Positions 55,591-64,000 of a DNA stretch of 64,000 nt are shown here, piece after piece. The position numbers and the translations under genes were made by a program. The notes beneath the pieces were generated by a model. It was not told where the DNA came from and did no database searches. It was given only the letters and a program-made list of their open reading frames with translations. Each line of letters begins with the position of its first letter. Position 1 is the first letter of the stretch. The DNA comes from WJLG01 sp964602485 (GTDB lineage Bacteria > Patescibacteriota > Patescibacteriia > Patescibacteriales > WJLG01): the NCBI GenBank assembly GCA_964602485.1, contig CAZRQU010000001.1, positions 80,894 to 144,893 on the forward strand, written 5' to 3'.

Positions 55591-56862
55591 ATGTCAAAAA
55601 ACAAGATCAATCTTTATAGTTTGGGTTGTAAGGTCAATCAATATGACTCAGCTTGTTTGGGTGAACTTTTAAGGTCCGCTGGTTTGGAATTGGTGGAAAA
55701 CAGAGCGGATGTAGCCATCATCCATACTTGTGCCGTTACTAAGAGCGCTATTTCTAAAAATAAGCGAATGATAAACAAGGCTCGAAAGGAAAATCCCAGA
55801 GCCAAGATCGTATTAGCTGGTTGCTGGCCGAGAGTATACTCTGAGGATATTCAAAAGGCGGGAGTGGATATGGTGGTGCCCGATAAAAGCTTAGAGGAGG
55901 TAATGAAGAGGATAGCCGAGGTCGTCTTAATAGAGAAGATCCCGAATCCCGAATCTCAAACTCCATATTCCAAAAAGGACAGGAGCAGATATTTCTTAAA
56001 GGTTCAGGATGGTTGTGAGCAATTTTGCGCTTATTGCGTCATTCCCTATACTAGAGGTAAGTTATATAGCCGTAAATTAGAGGATGTTCTAAAAGAGGCC
56101 AAACAGGCGGTAAAGAGAGGTTTTGCCGAGATCGTGGTTTCTGGGATCCATTTAGGACTTTACGGAATAAATAATGTGAACAAGGAAGAAGAGGAAAAGG
56201 ATGTCGATCTAGTGAAACTTCTAAAGGAACTTTTGAAGATAGAAGGTCTTTTGAAGATCCGTTTGAGTTCCATAGAAGTTACTGAAGTGAGCAATGAATT
56301 GATCGGTCTGATGGCCAAAGAGAAGAAGATCTGCAAACATCTTCATATATCATTGCAATCTGGTTGCGATAAGATACTTGGGCTTATGAAACGTCCTTAT
56401 GATACTGGCGATTTCAGAAAAAAGATAAAGGAATTAAGGCAAGCGATGCCTGATATTGCCATTAGCACCGATGTGATAGTAGGATTCCCAAAAGAGACCA
56501 AAGAGGATTTTTTAGTTACCAAGGATTTTTTACAAGAGATGCTCTTTAGTCGTTTGCATGTATTTTCTTTTTCCCAGCACGAAAGAACGCCGGCCTTTCA
56601 CATGAAGCCAAAAGTTAGTAGAGAGGAAATAAAAAGAAGATCCAACGAGTTAAGGGATCTTAATGAATATCTTCAGGATGAATATAGGAAAAGATTCTCC
56701 GGTAGAGAGTTGGAGGTGGTCATTGAGGCAGTCTTGGGAAATGATATTAAGGGTAAGACAGAGTATTATTTTGATGTTTGGTTCAAAAAAGAGGATATAT
56801 CAGACTATTTGAAGAATGATCCCGTATTGGTGGGCAAGGTAGTTAGTATAAAAATGGATTAG
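55591..56862 (+). CDS. mtaB: tRNA t6A37 methylthiotransferase MtaB
   Basis: 423 aa, radical SAM methylthiotransferase. The N-terminal domain begins NLYSLGCKVNQYDSACL, the MtaB-type form of the UPF0004 motif, with further cluster Cys in HTCAVT and AGCWPR. The radical SAM cluster is VQDGCEQFCAYCVIPYTRGKLYSR (CxxxCxxC). A C-terminal TRAM-like domain closes the protein. It converts t6A to ms2t6A on tRNAs reading ANN codons, including the tRNA-Lys just upstream. The TsaB fragment at 38793 belongs to the t6A step. Confidence 0.92.
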   Translation: MSKNKINLYSLGCKVNQYDSACLGELLRSAGLELVENRADVAIIHTCAVTKSAISKNKRMINKARKENPRAKIVLAGCWPRVYSEDIQKAGVDMVVPDKSLEEVMKRIAEVVLIEKIPNPESQTPYSKKDRSRYFLKVQDGCEQFCAYCVIPYTRGKLYSRKLEDVLKEAKQAVKRGFAEIVVSGIHLGLYGINNVNKEEEEKDVDLVKLLKELLKIEGLLKIRLSSIEVTEVSNELIGLMAKEKKICKHLHISLQSGCDKILGLMKRPYDTGDFRKKIKELRQAMPDIAISTDVIVGFPKETKEDFLVTKDFLQEMLFSRLHVFSFSQHERTPAFHMKPKVSREEIKRRSNELRDLNEYLQDEYRKRFSGRELEVVIEAVLGNDIKGKTEYYFDVWFKKEDISDYLKNDPVLVGKVVSIKMD

Positions 56863-56915
56863 GGGTAGGAAGGCTAAGTATGCTATAATTGCATATGGAT
56901 TATTAGATAAATACC

Positions 56916-58316
56916 ATGAAGAGATTTTTTGCCATATTATTGATAGTTTGCCTTTTTTGGCCGAGTTTTTCCCAAGCTGAAGACCTTGAGCAAAGATTGT
57001 CTGGCAGGATACTTTTGCAAGTGGAGGCCAATGGCGAGGCCTGGTATGTCAATCCTCTTGATCAGATAAGATATTTTCTAGGAAGACCCAATGACGCTTT
57101 TGAATTAATGAGAAGCCAGGGGATAGGCATAACCAATGATAATTTGTCCAAAATAAAGCCGGGATTGGATCATTTGAGCGGTTCTGACGGTGATGAGGAT
57201 GGGTTGCCGGATGATCTTGAAAAAGCCATTGGAACCGATGAGAATAAAGCGGATACAGACGGTGATGGCCATAACGACAAAGAGGAATTGCGCACAGGCC
57301 ATGATCCAAGAACTGATAAGTCTTTGCAGTTCGACGAAGATTTTTCCGAGAAGCAGGCCGGTAAGATATTCTTGCAAGTGGAGGCCAATGGTGAAGCCTG
57401 GTATGTTTCGCCGACCGATGGTTTGAGATATTTTCTAGGAAGGCCGACAGATGCTTTCAATATAATGCGCTCACTTGGTTTGGGGGTTACCAATGAGGAC
57501 CTAGCGCAGATAAGAGGTCTTTATGAAGCGCCTGAAGAGGGGTTGGATGATGGAGGGAGTGGAGAGTTCGATCTGTCAGCTATGGAAAAGACCTTGCACC
57601 AGTTGATAAATAATGAAAGGGATGCATATGGATTAGAAAAGCTTTCTTGGAATGACGATCTGGCTGATGTGGCTAGAATGCATAGCGAGGACCTGGCCGA
57701 AGAGAACCAAGAAATAACGAATATGGACCTGATCTGTGATTATCCAATGGTTCATCATGAGGGGTTGAGATCAGGATTCTACGCTGTTGACAGGCTACGT
57801 AATTCAGAAGTATATAATTATAGCAAGAATGGCGAGAATATCGCCTTAGTTGCCGGAGGTATATTCATGTTCCTTTCCGGGTCTGGCAACGCCAATGTCC
57901 TTAAGGCAGAAGAGTGTCGTGATCGTCTTTCCGATTGGGAGTCAGACTTAAAACAGGAGTTGGAGTTGGAAGATAGTCAGTCTGTTAAAACCTCCATAAT
58001 ACTTTCAGAGATACAAAGAAGAAAGGATCAATTAGCTAAAGAGACCTTGAAAACCGAGAGTGTTAATTGGAAATACTCAGAGGAGGTGACAAAAGAGATG
58101 GTTGATGGTTGGATGAATAGCCCTGGACATAGGGCTAATATATTGGATATGGATTTTGATGAAGCCGGTATTGGTGTGGCTTATGTGAATGGATACCTAA
58201 TAGGCACTCAAGTTTTTATAAAAAAGGTTGAATGCGGATACTTTAACGGCCCTTGTTGTGATAAAGGAGGGTGCTACAAGCCGTTGGCGTGTAGCGAGGA
58301 TGATCTTTGCCAGTAG
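56916..58316 (+). CDS. Secreted CAP-domain protein with two AWYVNP repeats and calcium-type repeats
   Basis: 466 aa. Signal peptide FFAILLIVCLFWPSFSQA. First repeat at about residues 28-75 (GRILLQVEANGEAWYVNPLDQIRYFLGRPNDAFELMR). Then an Asp-rich thrombospondin type 3-like calcium motif (DGDEDGLPDDLEKAIGTDENKADTDGDGHNDKEEL), then a second repeat at about 148-190. Residues 225-450 form the CAP/SCP domain: HQLINNERDAYGLEKLSWNDDLADVARMHSEDL and GWMNSPGHRANILDMDFDEAGIGVAY, interrupted by a long insertion. A Cys-rich end follows. Same repeat family as 10473. Surface location is likely; CAP function in bacteria is poorly known. Confidence 0.8.
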   Translation: MKRFFAILLIVCLFWPSFSQAEDLEQRLSGRILLQVEANGEAWYVNPLDQIRYFLGRPNDAFELMRSQGIGITNDNLSKIKPGLDHLSGSDGDEDGLPDDLEKAIGTDENKADTDGDGHNDKEELRTGHDPRTDKSLQFDEDFSEKQAGKIFLQVEANGEAWYVSPTDGLRYFLGRPTDAFNIMRSLGLGVTNEDLAQIRGLYEAPEEGLDDGGSGEFDLSAMEKTLHQLINNERDAYGLEKLSWNDDLADVARMHSEDLAEENQEITNMDLICDYPMVHHEGLRSGFYAVDRLRNSEVYNYSKNGENIALVAGGIFMFLSGSGNANVLKAEECRDRLSDWESDLKQELELEDSQSVKTSIILSEIQRRKDQLAKETLKTESVNWKYSEEVTKEMVDGWMNSPGHRANILDMDFDEAGIGVAYVNGYLIGTQVFIKKVECGYFNGPCCDKGGCYKPLACSEDDLCQ

Positions 58317-58400
58317 ATACAATTTAGAAGAGCGGATATTAATAAAATACGATTTAAGTCGTATTTTATTTATTATTAGCGAAAAATTAAGGAATTTTAT

Positions 58401-58429
58401 TTGACATATAGTTGTTTTTATGATAAATT
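58401..58429 (+). promoter_or_regulatory. Likely promoter of the GHL15/FG-GAP gene
   Basis: TTGACA at 58401-58406, 17 bp, TAAATT at 58424-58429. Confidence 0.5.
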
Positions 58430-58459
58430 TAAAGCCGATAATGAGGATAATTATCACAA

Positions 58460-60571
58460 ATGAACAGAAAAATAACAAAAAATAGTATATTTCTATCATT
58501 GGTGGCTTTTTTTATACTTTTTCCATTTTTGGCTTTAGCTTATCAAGGTAAGCCAAAAACGGATTTTCCTAAGCTGGCCAATTATTATCTTACTTGGCAT
58601 ATACCTGATCATGACGTTGAAGATCTGGCTAAGTGGGATCTTTTGGTTTTGGATATGGAAGTTCAGCATAATAGTTTGGATAATCTAAAAAGGATAAGGC
58701 AATTGAATCCGGATATAATGATATTTGCTTATATAACTTCTCAGGAGATAAAGACCGACCTGTGGGATCCGGATTATTGCAGTTTAAGGTTAGATATATT
58801 GGATTCAATTGATGAGGGTTGGTGGCTCAAGGATAAGGACGGTGATCGGCTTTCTTTTTGGCCCGGAACCAATATGCTTAATTTGAGCGACGGTGCTTCT
58901 TTGAATAATGGCAAGCGTTGGAATCAATTCTTACCGGAATATATCCATAGTAATGTTCTGGATACTGAATTATGGGATGGGGTTTTTTATGATAATCTAT
59001 GGCCCACCGTATCTTGGCTCAACGGCGGGAATTTGGATATAGACAACGACGGGCAGGCGGACCCCCAAAGCAAGATAGATAATGAATGGAAAGAAGGTAA
59101 TTTGAAGATGCTTTCTTTGACCAGGGATCTTTTTGGCGATGATTATCTGATAACTGCCAACAGTTTGAACTCTGGCGTCTATCGGTCCGATCTTAACGGC
59201 GTTATGTTCGAAAGCTTTCCCTCGCCATGGGAGGCGAATGGGACCTGGTCCGGTTCAATGGAGTCCTACTCCAGTGATTCCGCTTTGCGCGAACCCAAAG
59301 TTTCTATGGTCAATTCCAATATGGACAATATCGACAATATGTCCGATTATCGCAAGATGAGATTTGGCCTTGGGTCTACCTTGTTGGGTAATGGTTATTA
59401 CTCATTCGATTACGGCACAGAGGAGCATTCTCAGGTTTGGTGGTACGATGAATATGAGGCCGAACTGGGGAGAGCCATAAGCGATCCTTATAATATTTTG
59501 AGCAAAGGTAGTGACCGTTGGCAGCCGGGCATCTGGAGGAGAGACTTTGAAAACGGGGTGGTTGTAGTGAATTCCACCAAGCAAGACCAAGCATATGTTT
59601 TTGATGACGAAGTGTTCGAGAAGATAAACGGAACTCAAGATAGGCGAGTGAATAATGGTGCAAAGGTTAATATGGTGGCCATGATGGGAGAAGATGCGGT
59701 GGTTATGTTCAACACTATAGACTTCGAACCTAATGTTGCTTCAGAATCCGGCGAAGAGAGGCAAGTGGATATTTCCGCTTCTGACGTGATCAAGAACAAG
59801 GGTTTCAATAATGGCGCTTTTGTTCGTGTGTTCAATGAATCCGGAGAACAGACTCGCAATGGTTTTTTTACCTATAAGGACGATTATCCTGGCGGTTCAC
59901 AGGTGCTTATAACGGATATAGACAATGACGGCATGGAAGAGGAGTTGGTCAATCATCGTGGTATTATCACTGTCTATAAGCGAGGAGAGGTGATATCACG
60001 GTTCCAACCCTATGAGAATAAATTCGCTGGAGATATATCTTTTGCGGTTTCTGACTTGGATGGAGATGATGTTTCTGAGATAGTCACTGGTGCCGGAGCC
60101 GGCGGTGGGCCGCATGTAAGGGTTTTTAATAAAGAAGGAAGACCTCTGATAGGCGGTTTTTTTGCTTATGAGGATGATTTCAGAGGCGGGGTCAATATAG
60201 CTGTTATGGATTTGAATGGTGACGGAACCAAAGAGATAATAACTGGTGCCGGAGCCGGCGGTGGGCCGCATGTGCGAGTATTCTCCAAGGATGGTGCTCC
60301 TCTTATCGGCGGTTTTTTTGCCTTCGATCCCTCATTTAGAAGTGGAGCCAGGATAGCCATAGGTAATGTAGATGGCGATAAGGAAAAGGAGATAATAGTT
60401 GGAGCTGGGCCAGGAAAGGTTCCCAGGGTTAGGGTTTTTGATAAAGATGGCCGGTTAAAACAAGAATTCGATGCTTACGATAGTGAGATGAGAGAAGGTA
60501 TAATGGTGATCGCTGCTGACCTGGATGGCAACGGAATTGATGAAATACTGGCCGGTAGTTTGGATTATTGA
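58460..60571 (+). CDS. Secreted GHL15-type hydrolase-like protein fused to FG-GAP repeats
   Basis: 703 aa. Signal peptide SIFLSLVAFFILFPFLALA. Residues 30-350 form a TIM-barrel-like GHL15 domain (ANYYLTWHIPDHDVEDLAKWDLLVLDMEVQH; NMLNLSDGASLNNGKRWNQFLPEYI; LWDGVFYDNLWPTVSW; GVMFESFPSP). Residues 440-700 hold about four FG-GAP/VCBS-like repeats, e.g. AVMDLNGDGTKEIITGAGAGGGPHVRVFSKDG, with Asp-rich calcium loops. A 32-bp stretch is identical at 60086-60117 and 60242-60273. It is a paralogue of the lipoprotein at 29550 with an added propeller. A surface polysaccharide hydrolase is the likely role; the substrate is unknown. Confidence 0.8.
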   Translation: MNRKITKNSIFLSLVAFFILFPFLALAYQGKPKTDFPKLANYYLTWHIPDHDVEDLAKWDLLVLDMEVQHNSLDNLKRIRQLNPDIMIFAYITSQEIKTDLWDPDYCSLRLDILDSIDEGWWLKDKDGDRLSFWPGTNMLNLSDGASLNNGKRWNQFLPEYIHSNVLDTELWDGVFYDNLWPTVSWLNGGNLDIDNDGQADPQSKIDNEWKEGNLKMLSLTRDLFGDDYLITANSLNSGVYRSDLNGVMFESFPSPWEANGTWSGSMESYSSDSALREPKVSMVNSNMDNIDNMSDYRKMRFGLGSTLLGNGYYSFDYGTEEHSQVWWYDEYEAELGRAISDPYNILSKGSDRWQPGIWRRDFENGVVVVNSTKQDQAYVFDDEVFEKINGTQDRRVNNGAKVNMVAMMGEDAVVMFNTIDFEPNVASESGEERQVDISASDVIKNKGFNNGAFVRVFNESGEQTRNGFFTYKDDYPGGSQVLITDIDNDGMEEELVNHRGIITVYKRGEVISRFQPYENKFAGDISFAVSDLDGDDVSEIVTGAGAGGGPHVRVFNKEGRPLIGGFFAYEDDFRGGVNIAVMDLNGDGTKEIITGAGAGGGPHVRVFSKDGAPLIGGFFAFDPSFRSGARIAIGNVDGDKEKEIIVGAGPGKVPRVRVFDKDGRLKQEFDAYDSEMREGIMVIAADLDGNGIDEILAGSLDY
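60086..60273 (+). repeat. Identical 32-bp coding repeats in FG-GAP units
   Basis: 60086-60117 and 60242-60273 are identical, coding TGAGAGGGPHV in two consecutive repeats. Identity at the DNA level points to recent duplication or gene conversion. Confidence 0.9.
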
Positions 60572-60620
60572 TAAAACATCGCTTTCATATTATTGAAATA
60601 AGTAATATAATATAAAATAT

Positions 60621-62534
60621 ATGGAAAACAAGGATAATAAGAAAAAAGGTGGCGACTTTTCTAGGGATAAAGGTAATGTCGAAATAGTAAAAAAAGAGAA
60701 CGGAAAGCCGGTAGAAGGGCGCTCCGATGAGGCGGTCTCTGTTTCCAGAGACGGAATTGATGTGAAGAAAACGGGCAATTTGGTTATTGGTTCGCTTAAT
60801 GTGGTCGCTAATCCGGTAAAAGAAACTCTAAAGAATCGTAATGAGAAACATTACAAGACCAGCAAATTCCATTTAGTAGCTGATATCATATTGGTTTTGG
60901 TGGTTTTGGCTCTTGTAGGATCGTTTTTTGTTATCAGAAGTTGGGATCCAAGAGTGGACTTAGGTATTGATACCGCTCTTAAGAACGATTACGCCACTTC
61001 AGGTGAGGTTGAAACGTTTGAGATAGAATATCATAATCCCAGCGAGAAACTTATAACCAACGCCAATATTTCAGTAAGGCTACCTGATGATCTTTCATTA
61101 AGAGAAGTGGTGCCTTCGGATATATTCAATCAGACTACCAATACTTTTGAGATCGGAAATTTGGCCAGTGGCGCCAACGGTAAGATAATATTGAAAGGAT
61201 TGGTTTTAGGCGAGGTTGGCAGTCGACAGGTTATGAATTTTTCTTTCAGCTATAATGTTGGCAAAAAGAAGCAAAACGTTTTAGATTCCTTAGTGTATTC
61301 CATAGAAGGATCTGCGCTGATGGTTGATATAGATATGCCAAAACAGGTGTATAAAGATGTTCCTTTCAGAGGGAGTATCATATTGAAGAATAGTGGTTCT
61401 TTTGACCTGGAGAATGATATAGAAGTGGTTCTTAAGGATTCCGTTGTAGAGATAGAGGATGTTGGGCATAAAGATGCAATATTGAATAACAATGCTATCG
61501 TGCTTCCTTCTTTGATCTCTGGAGATAAGGTTAAGATAGATTTTGATGCTTTGGCTGATATGGAAAGAGCCTCAGAAAAATTAAAATGGGAAGTGTATGT
61601 ACATGTAGAGGATGGCAGGATAAAACAAAAGAACGTCAATACCGGACTCTCGGTCTCTATCCCCAAGTTCACAGCTGATATTAATGTTGATAAGAAAGTT
61701 TTATCGTCAGGAGAGTCAACATCTTTAACTTTTGATTATGAAAATAATGAAGGTAAGGATATAAATGACCTGAATATACTTTTTCATACTACCGATAACG
61801 CCTTTAGGATAAAAGACCTTAATTTTCCGGAAAGTTCAAAGTACGAGATATCCGGAAGTAATCTTGTCTTTCTAGAGCCTGTTTCAGCCGGGGAGTCCGG
61901 AGTTATCAATGCAGAATTGGTATTATCCAGAAAGAGTATAGAGATCGATCAAGAGGTTGGTGTATCGGCCTCGGTTGATTATGATCTGAATGGTCGAGAT
62001 ATAAATTATAAAGTGTATTCAGAAGATATAAGGTTCTTATCTGATCTTCAAATAGCTTCCAGAGGGGTGTATTACAGCGCTCAAGGTGATCAATTGGGGA
62101 TCGGACCTTTGCCACCCATAGTGGATGTTCCTACTAGGTATTGGATATTTTGGGAAGCGGAAAATTTTGGTAATGATCTGGAGAATTTGAGTGTTTCTGC
62201 CATTTTGCCTGATAATGTATTCTTCACTGATCAAAAAAGCTTGATAGCCGGAAAGCTCCGTTATGGGGAGATCAGTAAGAAGGTGGTTTGGAGCGTTGGT
62301 GAGATATCTGCCGAAGGTGGAAAATATCGAGCCGGATTCGAGATCGAATTTGTCCCAAGAGAAGGAGATGTCGGCAAAATTGTCGATATACTGCAAGATA
62401 TTGAATTTAGCGCTTTTGACACTTTTGCTCAGAGGGAGATATCAGGAAGCTTGGATAGTATAAATACCGAGCTCGAAGATGACAGTGTGGCCTCCGGCAA
62501 AGGAACGGTGAAGAGGATGAATGTGGTTAGATAA
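60621..62534 (+). CDS. Single-pass membrane protein with DUF11/CARDB-like Ig repeats
   Basis: 637 aa. A charged cytoplasmic N-terminus (about 90 residues) is followed by one membrane helix (VADIILVLVVLALVGSFFVI) and a large external part. The external part has four or five Ig-like units of the DUF11/CARDB kind, e.g. VETFEIEYHNPSEKLITNANISVRLPDDLSLREVVPS and STSLTFDYENNEGKDINDLNILFHTTDNAF. The architecture suggests a surface stalk or adhesion scaffold anchored from inside. I know no function. It follows the GHL15 gene by about 50 AT-rich bases. Confidence 0.68.
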   Translation: MENKDNKKKGGDFSRDKGNVEIVKKENGKPVEGRSDEAVSVSRDGIDVKKTGNLVIGSLNVVANPVKETLKNRNEKHYKTSKFHLVADIILVLVVLALVGSFFVIRSWDPRVDLGIDTALKNDYATSGEVETFEIEYHNPSEKLITNANISVRLPDDLSLREVVPSDIFNQTTNTFEIGNLASGANGKIILKGLVLGEVGSRQVMNFSFSYNVGKKKQNVLDSLVYSIEGSALMVDIDMPKQVYKDVPFRGSIILKNSGSFDLENDIEVVLKDSVVEIEDVGHKDAILNNNAIVLPSLISGDKVKIDFDALADMERASEKLKWEVYVHVEDGRIKQKNVNTGLSVSIPKFTADINVDKKVLSSGESTSLTFDYENNEGKDINDLNILFHTTDNAFRIKDLNFPESSKYEISGSNLVFLEPVSAGESGVINAELVLSRKSIEIDQEVGVSASVDYDLNGRDINYKVYSEDIRFLSDLQIASRGVYYSAQGDQLGIGPLPPIVDVPTRYWIFWEAENFGNDLENLSVSAILPDNVFFTDQKSLIAGKLRYGEISKKVVWSVGEISAEGGKYRAGFEIEFVPREGDVGKIVDILQDIEFSAFDTFAQREISGSLDSINTELEDDSVASGKGTVKRMNVVR

Positions 62535-62603
62535 TACGCATAACTCATAACGCATAACGGGTGAAACTCTAAATAAATAACCAAATAATAAATAACCAAA
62601 AAT

Positions 62604-63485
62604 ATGAAAAAGACCCTCTTTTTAATTATCGTTCTTGCAGTTTTGGTTTCAGTTTCTGGGTGTTTTGGTAGCTTGTCCGGATCAAAAGGAGGTAAGGAGG
62701 TAAGTAAATACGAGAATAAGGCAGAAAAGATCATTAACGCTTTGAACAAGAATTATGAGATAAAGGAAAAAGGTGCTGGCAAAAAAGAGAAACAAGTCAA
62801 CCCTAGGGATGGCTATTCGCTTTTTTCTTCTTTTCTTTCCCATGACAAGGAAAAAATAGTCTATACAGAGGTGAAAGGTGAGTTGAAGGACCTTTATAAA
62901 GGCTGGGAATATCATGTAGTCTACAAGAACTTAAAGACAGGCGATGAGCGAGTAATTTATTCTTTTCCAGAGGAGTTAAGCTGGAAGACCTCTTTAAGAA
63001 ATATTTTTGTTAGGGATGTTCTTGCTCAAGGTTGTAAAGCCTTGCCATTTCCTATTGGTTGGACCAAGAATGATAAGAAGATCATATTCCAAGGAATAGT
63101 GCCGGTGGCCTGTAATACAGGAGGGATCTCCGGTAAGGGCTATTTTGTGGCCGATCCCAAAGTTGGACCGTTAAAGCCGCTTCGTTACATAGCTTTTTTC
63201 AATGATCATTCAAAGGCCGTAGTTTTGGAAAGCGGAGATAAAGTTATTTGCAATTCCATGAATGTACCGGTCAATGAGAAGGTTATAGCCCATGATATAG
63301 AGTTCGGCACTGATGAAATTATGGCGGCTGAAGAAGGGTACCATTATCGCTTTCTGAACATAGATAAAAAGACCAATATTTTAAAACTGGAAAAAGTGAA
63401 GATGTATGACAATAAAGACAAGGATTGCTACGAATTCGTAAGCAAAGGAGAAGGAGTAGAGGTGATGCTCAATGATTTCAAGTGA
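62604..63485 (+). CDS. Lipoprotein (unrecognised)
   Basis: 293 aa. Lipoprotein signal FLIIVLAVLVSVSGC with lipobox VSGC. A Gly/Ser/Lys-rich linker leads to a mixed domain with VVYKNLKTGDERVIYSFPEELSWKTSLRN, ILAQGCKALPFPIGWTKNDKKIIFQ and CNTGGISGKGYFVADPKVG, which resembles one or two propeller-type blades. No family recognised. No strong Shine-Dalgarno, unlike the accessory lipoproteins, so it belongs to the host-like set. It lies downstream of the membrane stalk protein, after a spacer with GCATAAC-type words. Confidence 0.6.
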   Translation: MKKTLFLIIVLAVLVSVSGCFGSLSGSKGGKEVSKYENKAEKIINALNKNYEIKEKGAGKKEKQVNPRDGYSLFSSFLSHDKEKIVYTEVKGELKDLYKGWEYHVVYKNLKTGDERVIYSFPEELSWKTSLRNIFVRDVLAQGCKALPFPIGWTKNDKKIIFQGIVPVACNTGGISGKGYFVADPKVGPLKPLRYIAFFNDHSKAVVLESGDKVICNSMNVPVNEKVIAHDIEFGTDEIMAAEEGYHYRFLNIDKKTNILKLEKVKMYDNKDKDCYEFVSKGEGVEVMLNDFK

Positions 63486-63524
63486 TAATATAGATAGTTC
63501 ATTGATATATCAAGGAGGTAGACA

Positions 63525-63764
63525 ATGATCAAGAGTTCAACGGTCAGTAATATGACCATGATCACTGGTTTGTATTTTGTGAACATTCATGGTTTTGAAA
63601 GAGCTGCCAGAGTGTTCACTTCGGAAAATTGCGCAGTTATAAGTTATGCTTCTATGGCTTATCGGGAGATAACAGGTCGCTTGCCGGAGTCTGGGCGCAG
63701 GTTCGAATTTTTGGGAGTTTCCAGTGATAAGAAAGAGTTGTTCTTTTCTACCTGGACCAATTAG
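63525..63764 (+). CDS. Small protein (unrecognised)
   Basis: 79 aa. CAAGGAGG lies 6 nt before the ATG. No signal peptide. The sequence (TMITGLYFVNIHGFERAARVFTSENCAVISYASMAYREITGRLPESGRRFEFLGVSSDKKELFFSTW) looks like a compact alpha/beta domain. Strong Shine-Dalgarno and separate terminator put it with the accessory genes. Confidence 0.55.
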   Translation: MIKSSTVSNMTMITGLYFVNIHGFERAARVFTSENCAVISYASMAYREITGRLPESGRRFEFLGVSSDKKELFFSTWTN

Positions 63765-63789
63765 GCGCTTTTTTTTGGCGCCTTTTTTA
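63763..63789 (+). terminator. Terminator of the 63525 gene
   Basis: AGGCGC (63763-63768) pairs with GCGCCT (63778-63783), followed by T-run; stop codon adjoins the stem. Confidence 0.85.
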
Positions 63790-63898
63790 TTTTTTATAGA
63801 AGATATCTTTTAAAAAGTTCAACCATTTAATTTGATAGTTTATTTCGCTTTGGTCGTTTTTTTATTGGTTCGATTGCCCCCAGGAACAAAATAAAAAA

Positions 63899-63930
63899 GG
63901 ACTGACGAATGTCAGCCCTCTTTTATTTTT
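63899..63930. terminator. Hairpin terminator-like element near the right edge
   Basis: CTGAC (63902-63906) pairs with GTCAG (63911-63915), flanked by GG/CC and A- and T-runs on either side. Bases 63790-63898 are AT-rich with no gene seen. Confidence 0.6.
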
Positions 63931-64000
63931 GTAGTCCCTAGGGGAATTCCGCCTCGTTCTCGCTTCCGCTCGAACTTCGTTGTCCTGTGCAGAGCCAAGC
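63931..64000 (-). other. Possible tRNA 3'-end-like fragment at the window edge
   Basis: On the minus strand the sequence ends GGAATTCCCCTAGGGACTAC, the pattern of a T-arm and acceptor 3' strand, but the rest of a cloverleaf is not visible. The neighbouring CTCGTTCTCGCTTCCGCT resembles CTCGTCTCGCTCCCGCT at 54084-54100. It may be another worn tRNA copy or a tRNA cut by the window. Confidence 0.3.

Overview
The window looks like chromosome from an ultra-small, reduced-genome bacterium of the Candidate Phyla Radiation (Patescibacteria, probably Parcubacteria-like). This is inferred from gene content, not from a marker-gene search. The signs are a type IV pilus set with a decayed PilT-like ATPase, a TsaB reduced to its N-terminal domain, a DhnA-type class I aldolase, many single-copy secreted proteins with repeat domains that I cannot name, and AT-rich spacers full of short repeats. 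The standard code fits: FtsZ and other genes end in TGA. No rRNA, CRISPR array, prophage, transposase or replication origin was seen.

Layout. 1-7.7 kb: receiver domain (cut by the left edge), PilT-like ATPase, PilC, pilin-like proteins, an O-antigen ligase-like protein, a glycosyltransferase and prepilin peptidase. 7.8-10.4 kb: ftsA-ftsZ. 10.5-14.4 kb: a secreted repeat protein, class I aldolase, phosphoglycerate mutase and a short ferredoxin. 14.5-15.8 kb: L10 leader, rplJ, rplL. 15.8-18.9 kb: a pseudo-PP2C/propeller membrane protein divergent from a winged-helix regulator. 18.9-26.3 kb: complete F-type ATP synthase operon whose c subunit has a sodium-type two-carboxylate site. 26.4-38.7 kb: exopolysaccharide locus (Wzz-like, Wzy-like, three GT4 enzymes) interleaved with GC-richer secreted or lipoprotein genes. 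38.8-46.8 kb: tsaB fragment, then division and wall genes (mraZ, rsmH, ftsL-like, ftsI, murF) and a sugar nucleotidyltransferase plus GT2. 46.8-53.6 kb: a small promoter/hairpin/short-ORF unit, rplU, a large DUF5666-like secreted protein, a lipoprotein on the minus strand with an attenuator-like leader, recR, ybaB, a repeat-rich spacer and dnaB. 53.6-55.6 kb: a structured accessory region and tRNA-Lys and tRNA-Thr, each followed by a decayed copy of its own 3' half. 55.6-64 kb: mtaB, then surface proteins (CAP domain, GHL15 plus FG-GAP, a repeat-rich membrane protein, a lipoprotein).

Two gene classes stand out. Core genes mostly have weak or no Shine-Dalgarno sequence and often sit behind A/T tracts. 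Scattered accessory genes (27330, 28950, 37453, the minus-strand gene ending at 49917, 55155, and the short ORF at 46900) have GGAGG followed by exactly 5 nt before the start, and several have their own consensus promoter and hairpin terminator. Two of them share nearly identical leaders and first codons. Those cassettes, the attenuator-like leaders and the decayed tRNA halves carrying palindromic insertions are the least explained parts of the window.
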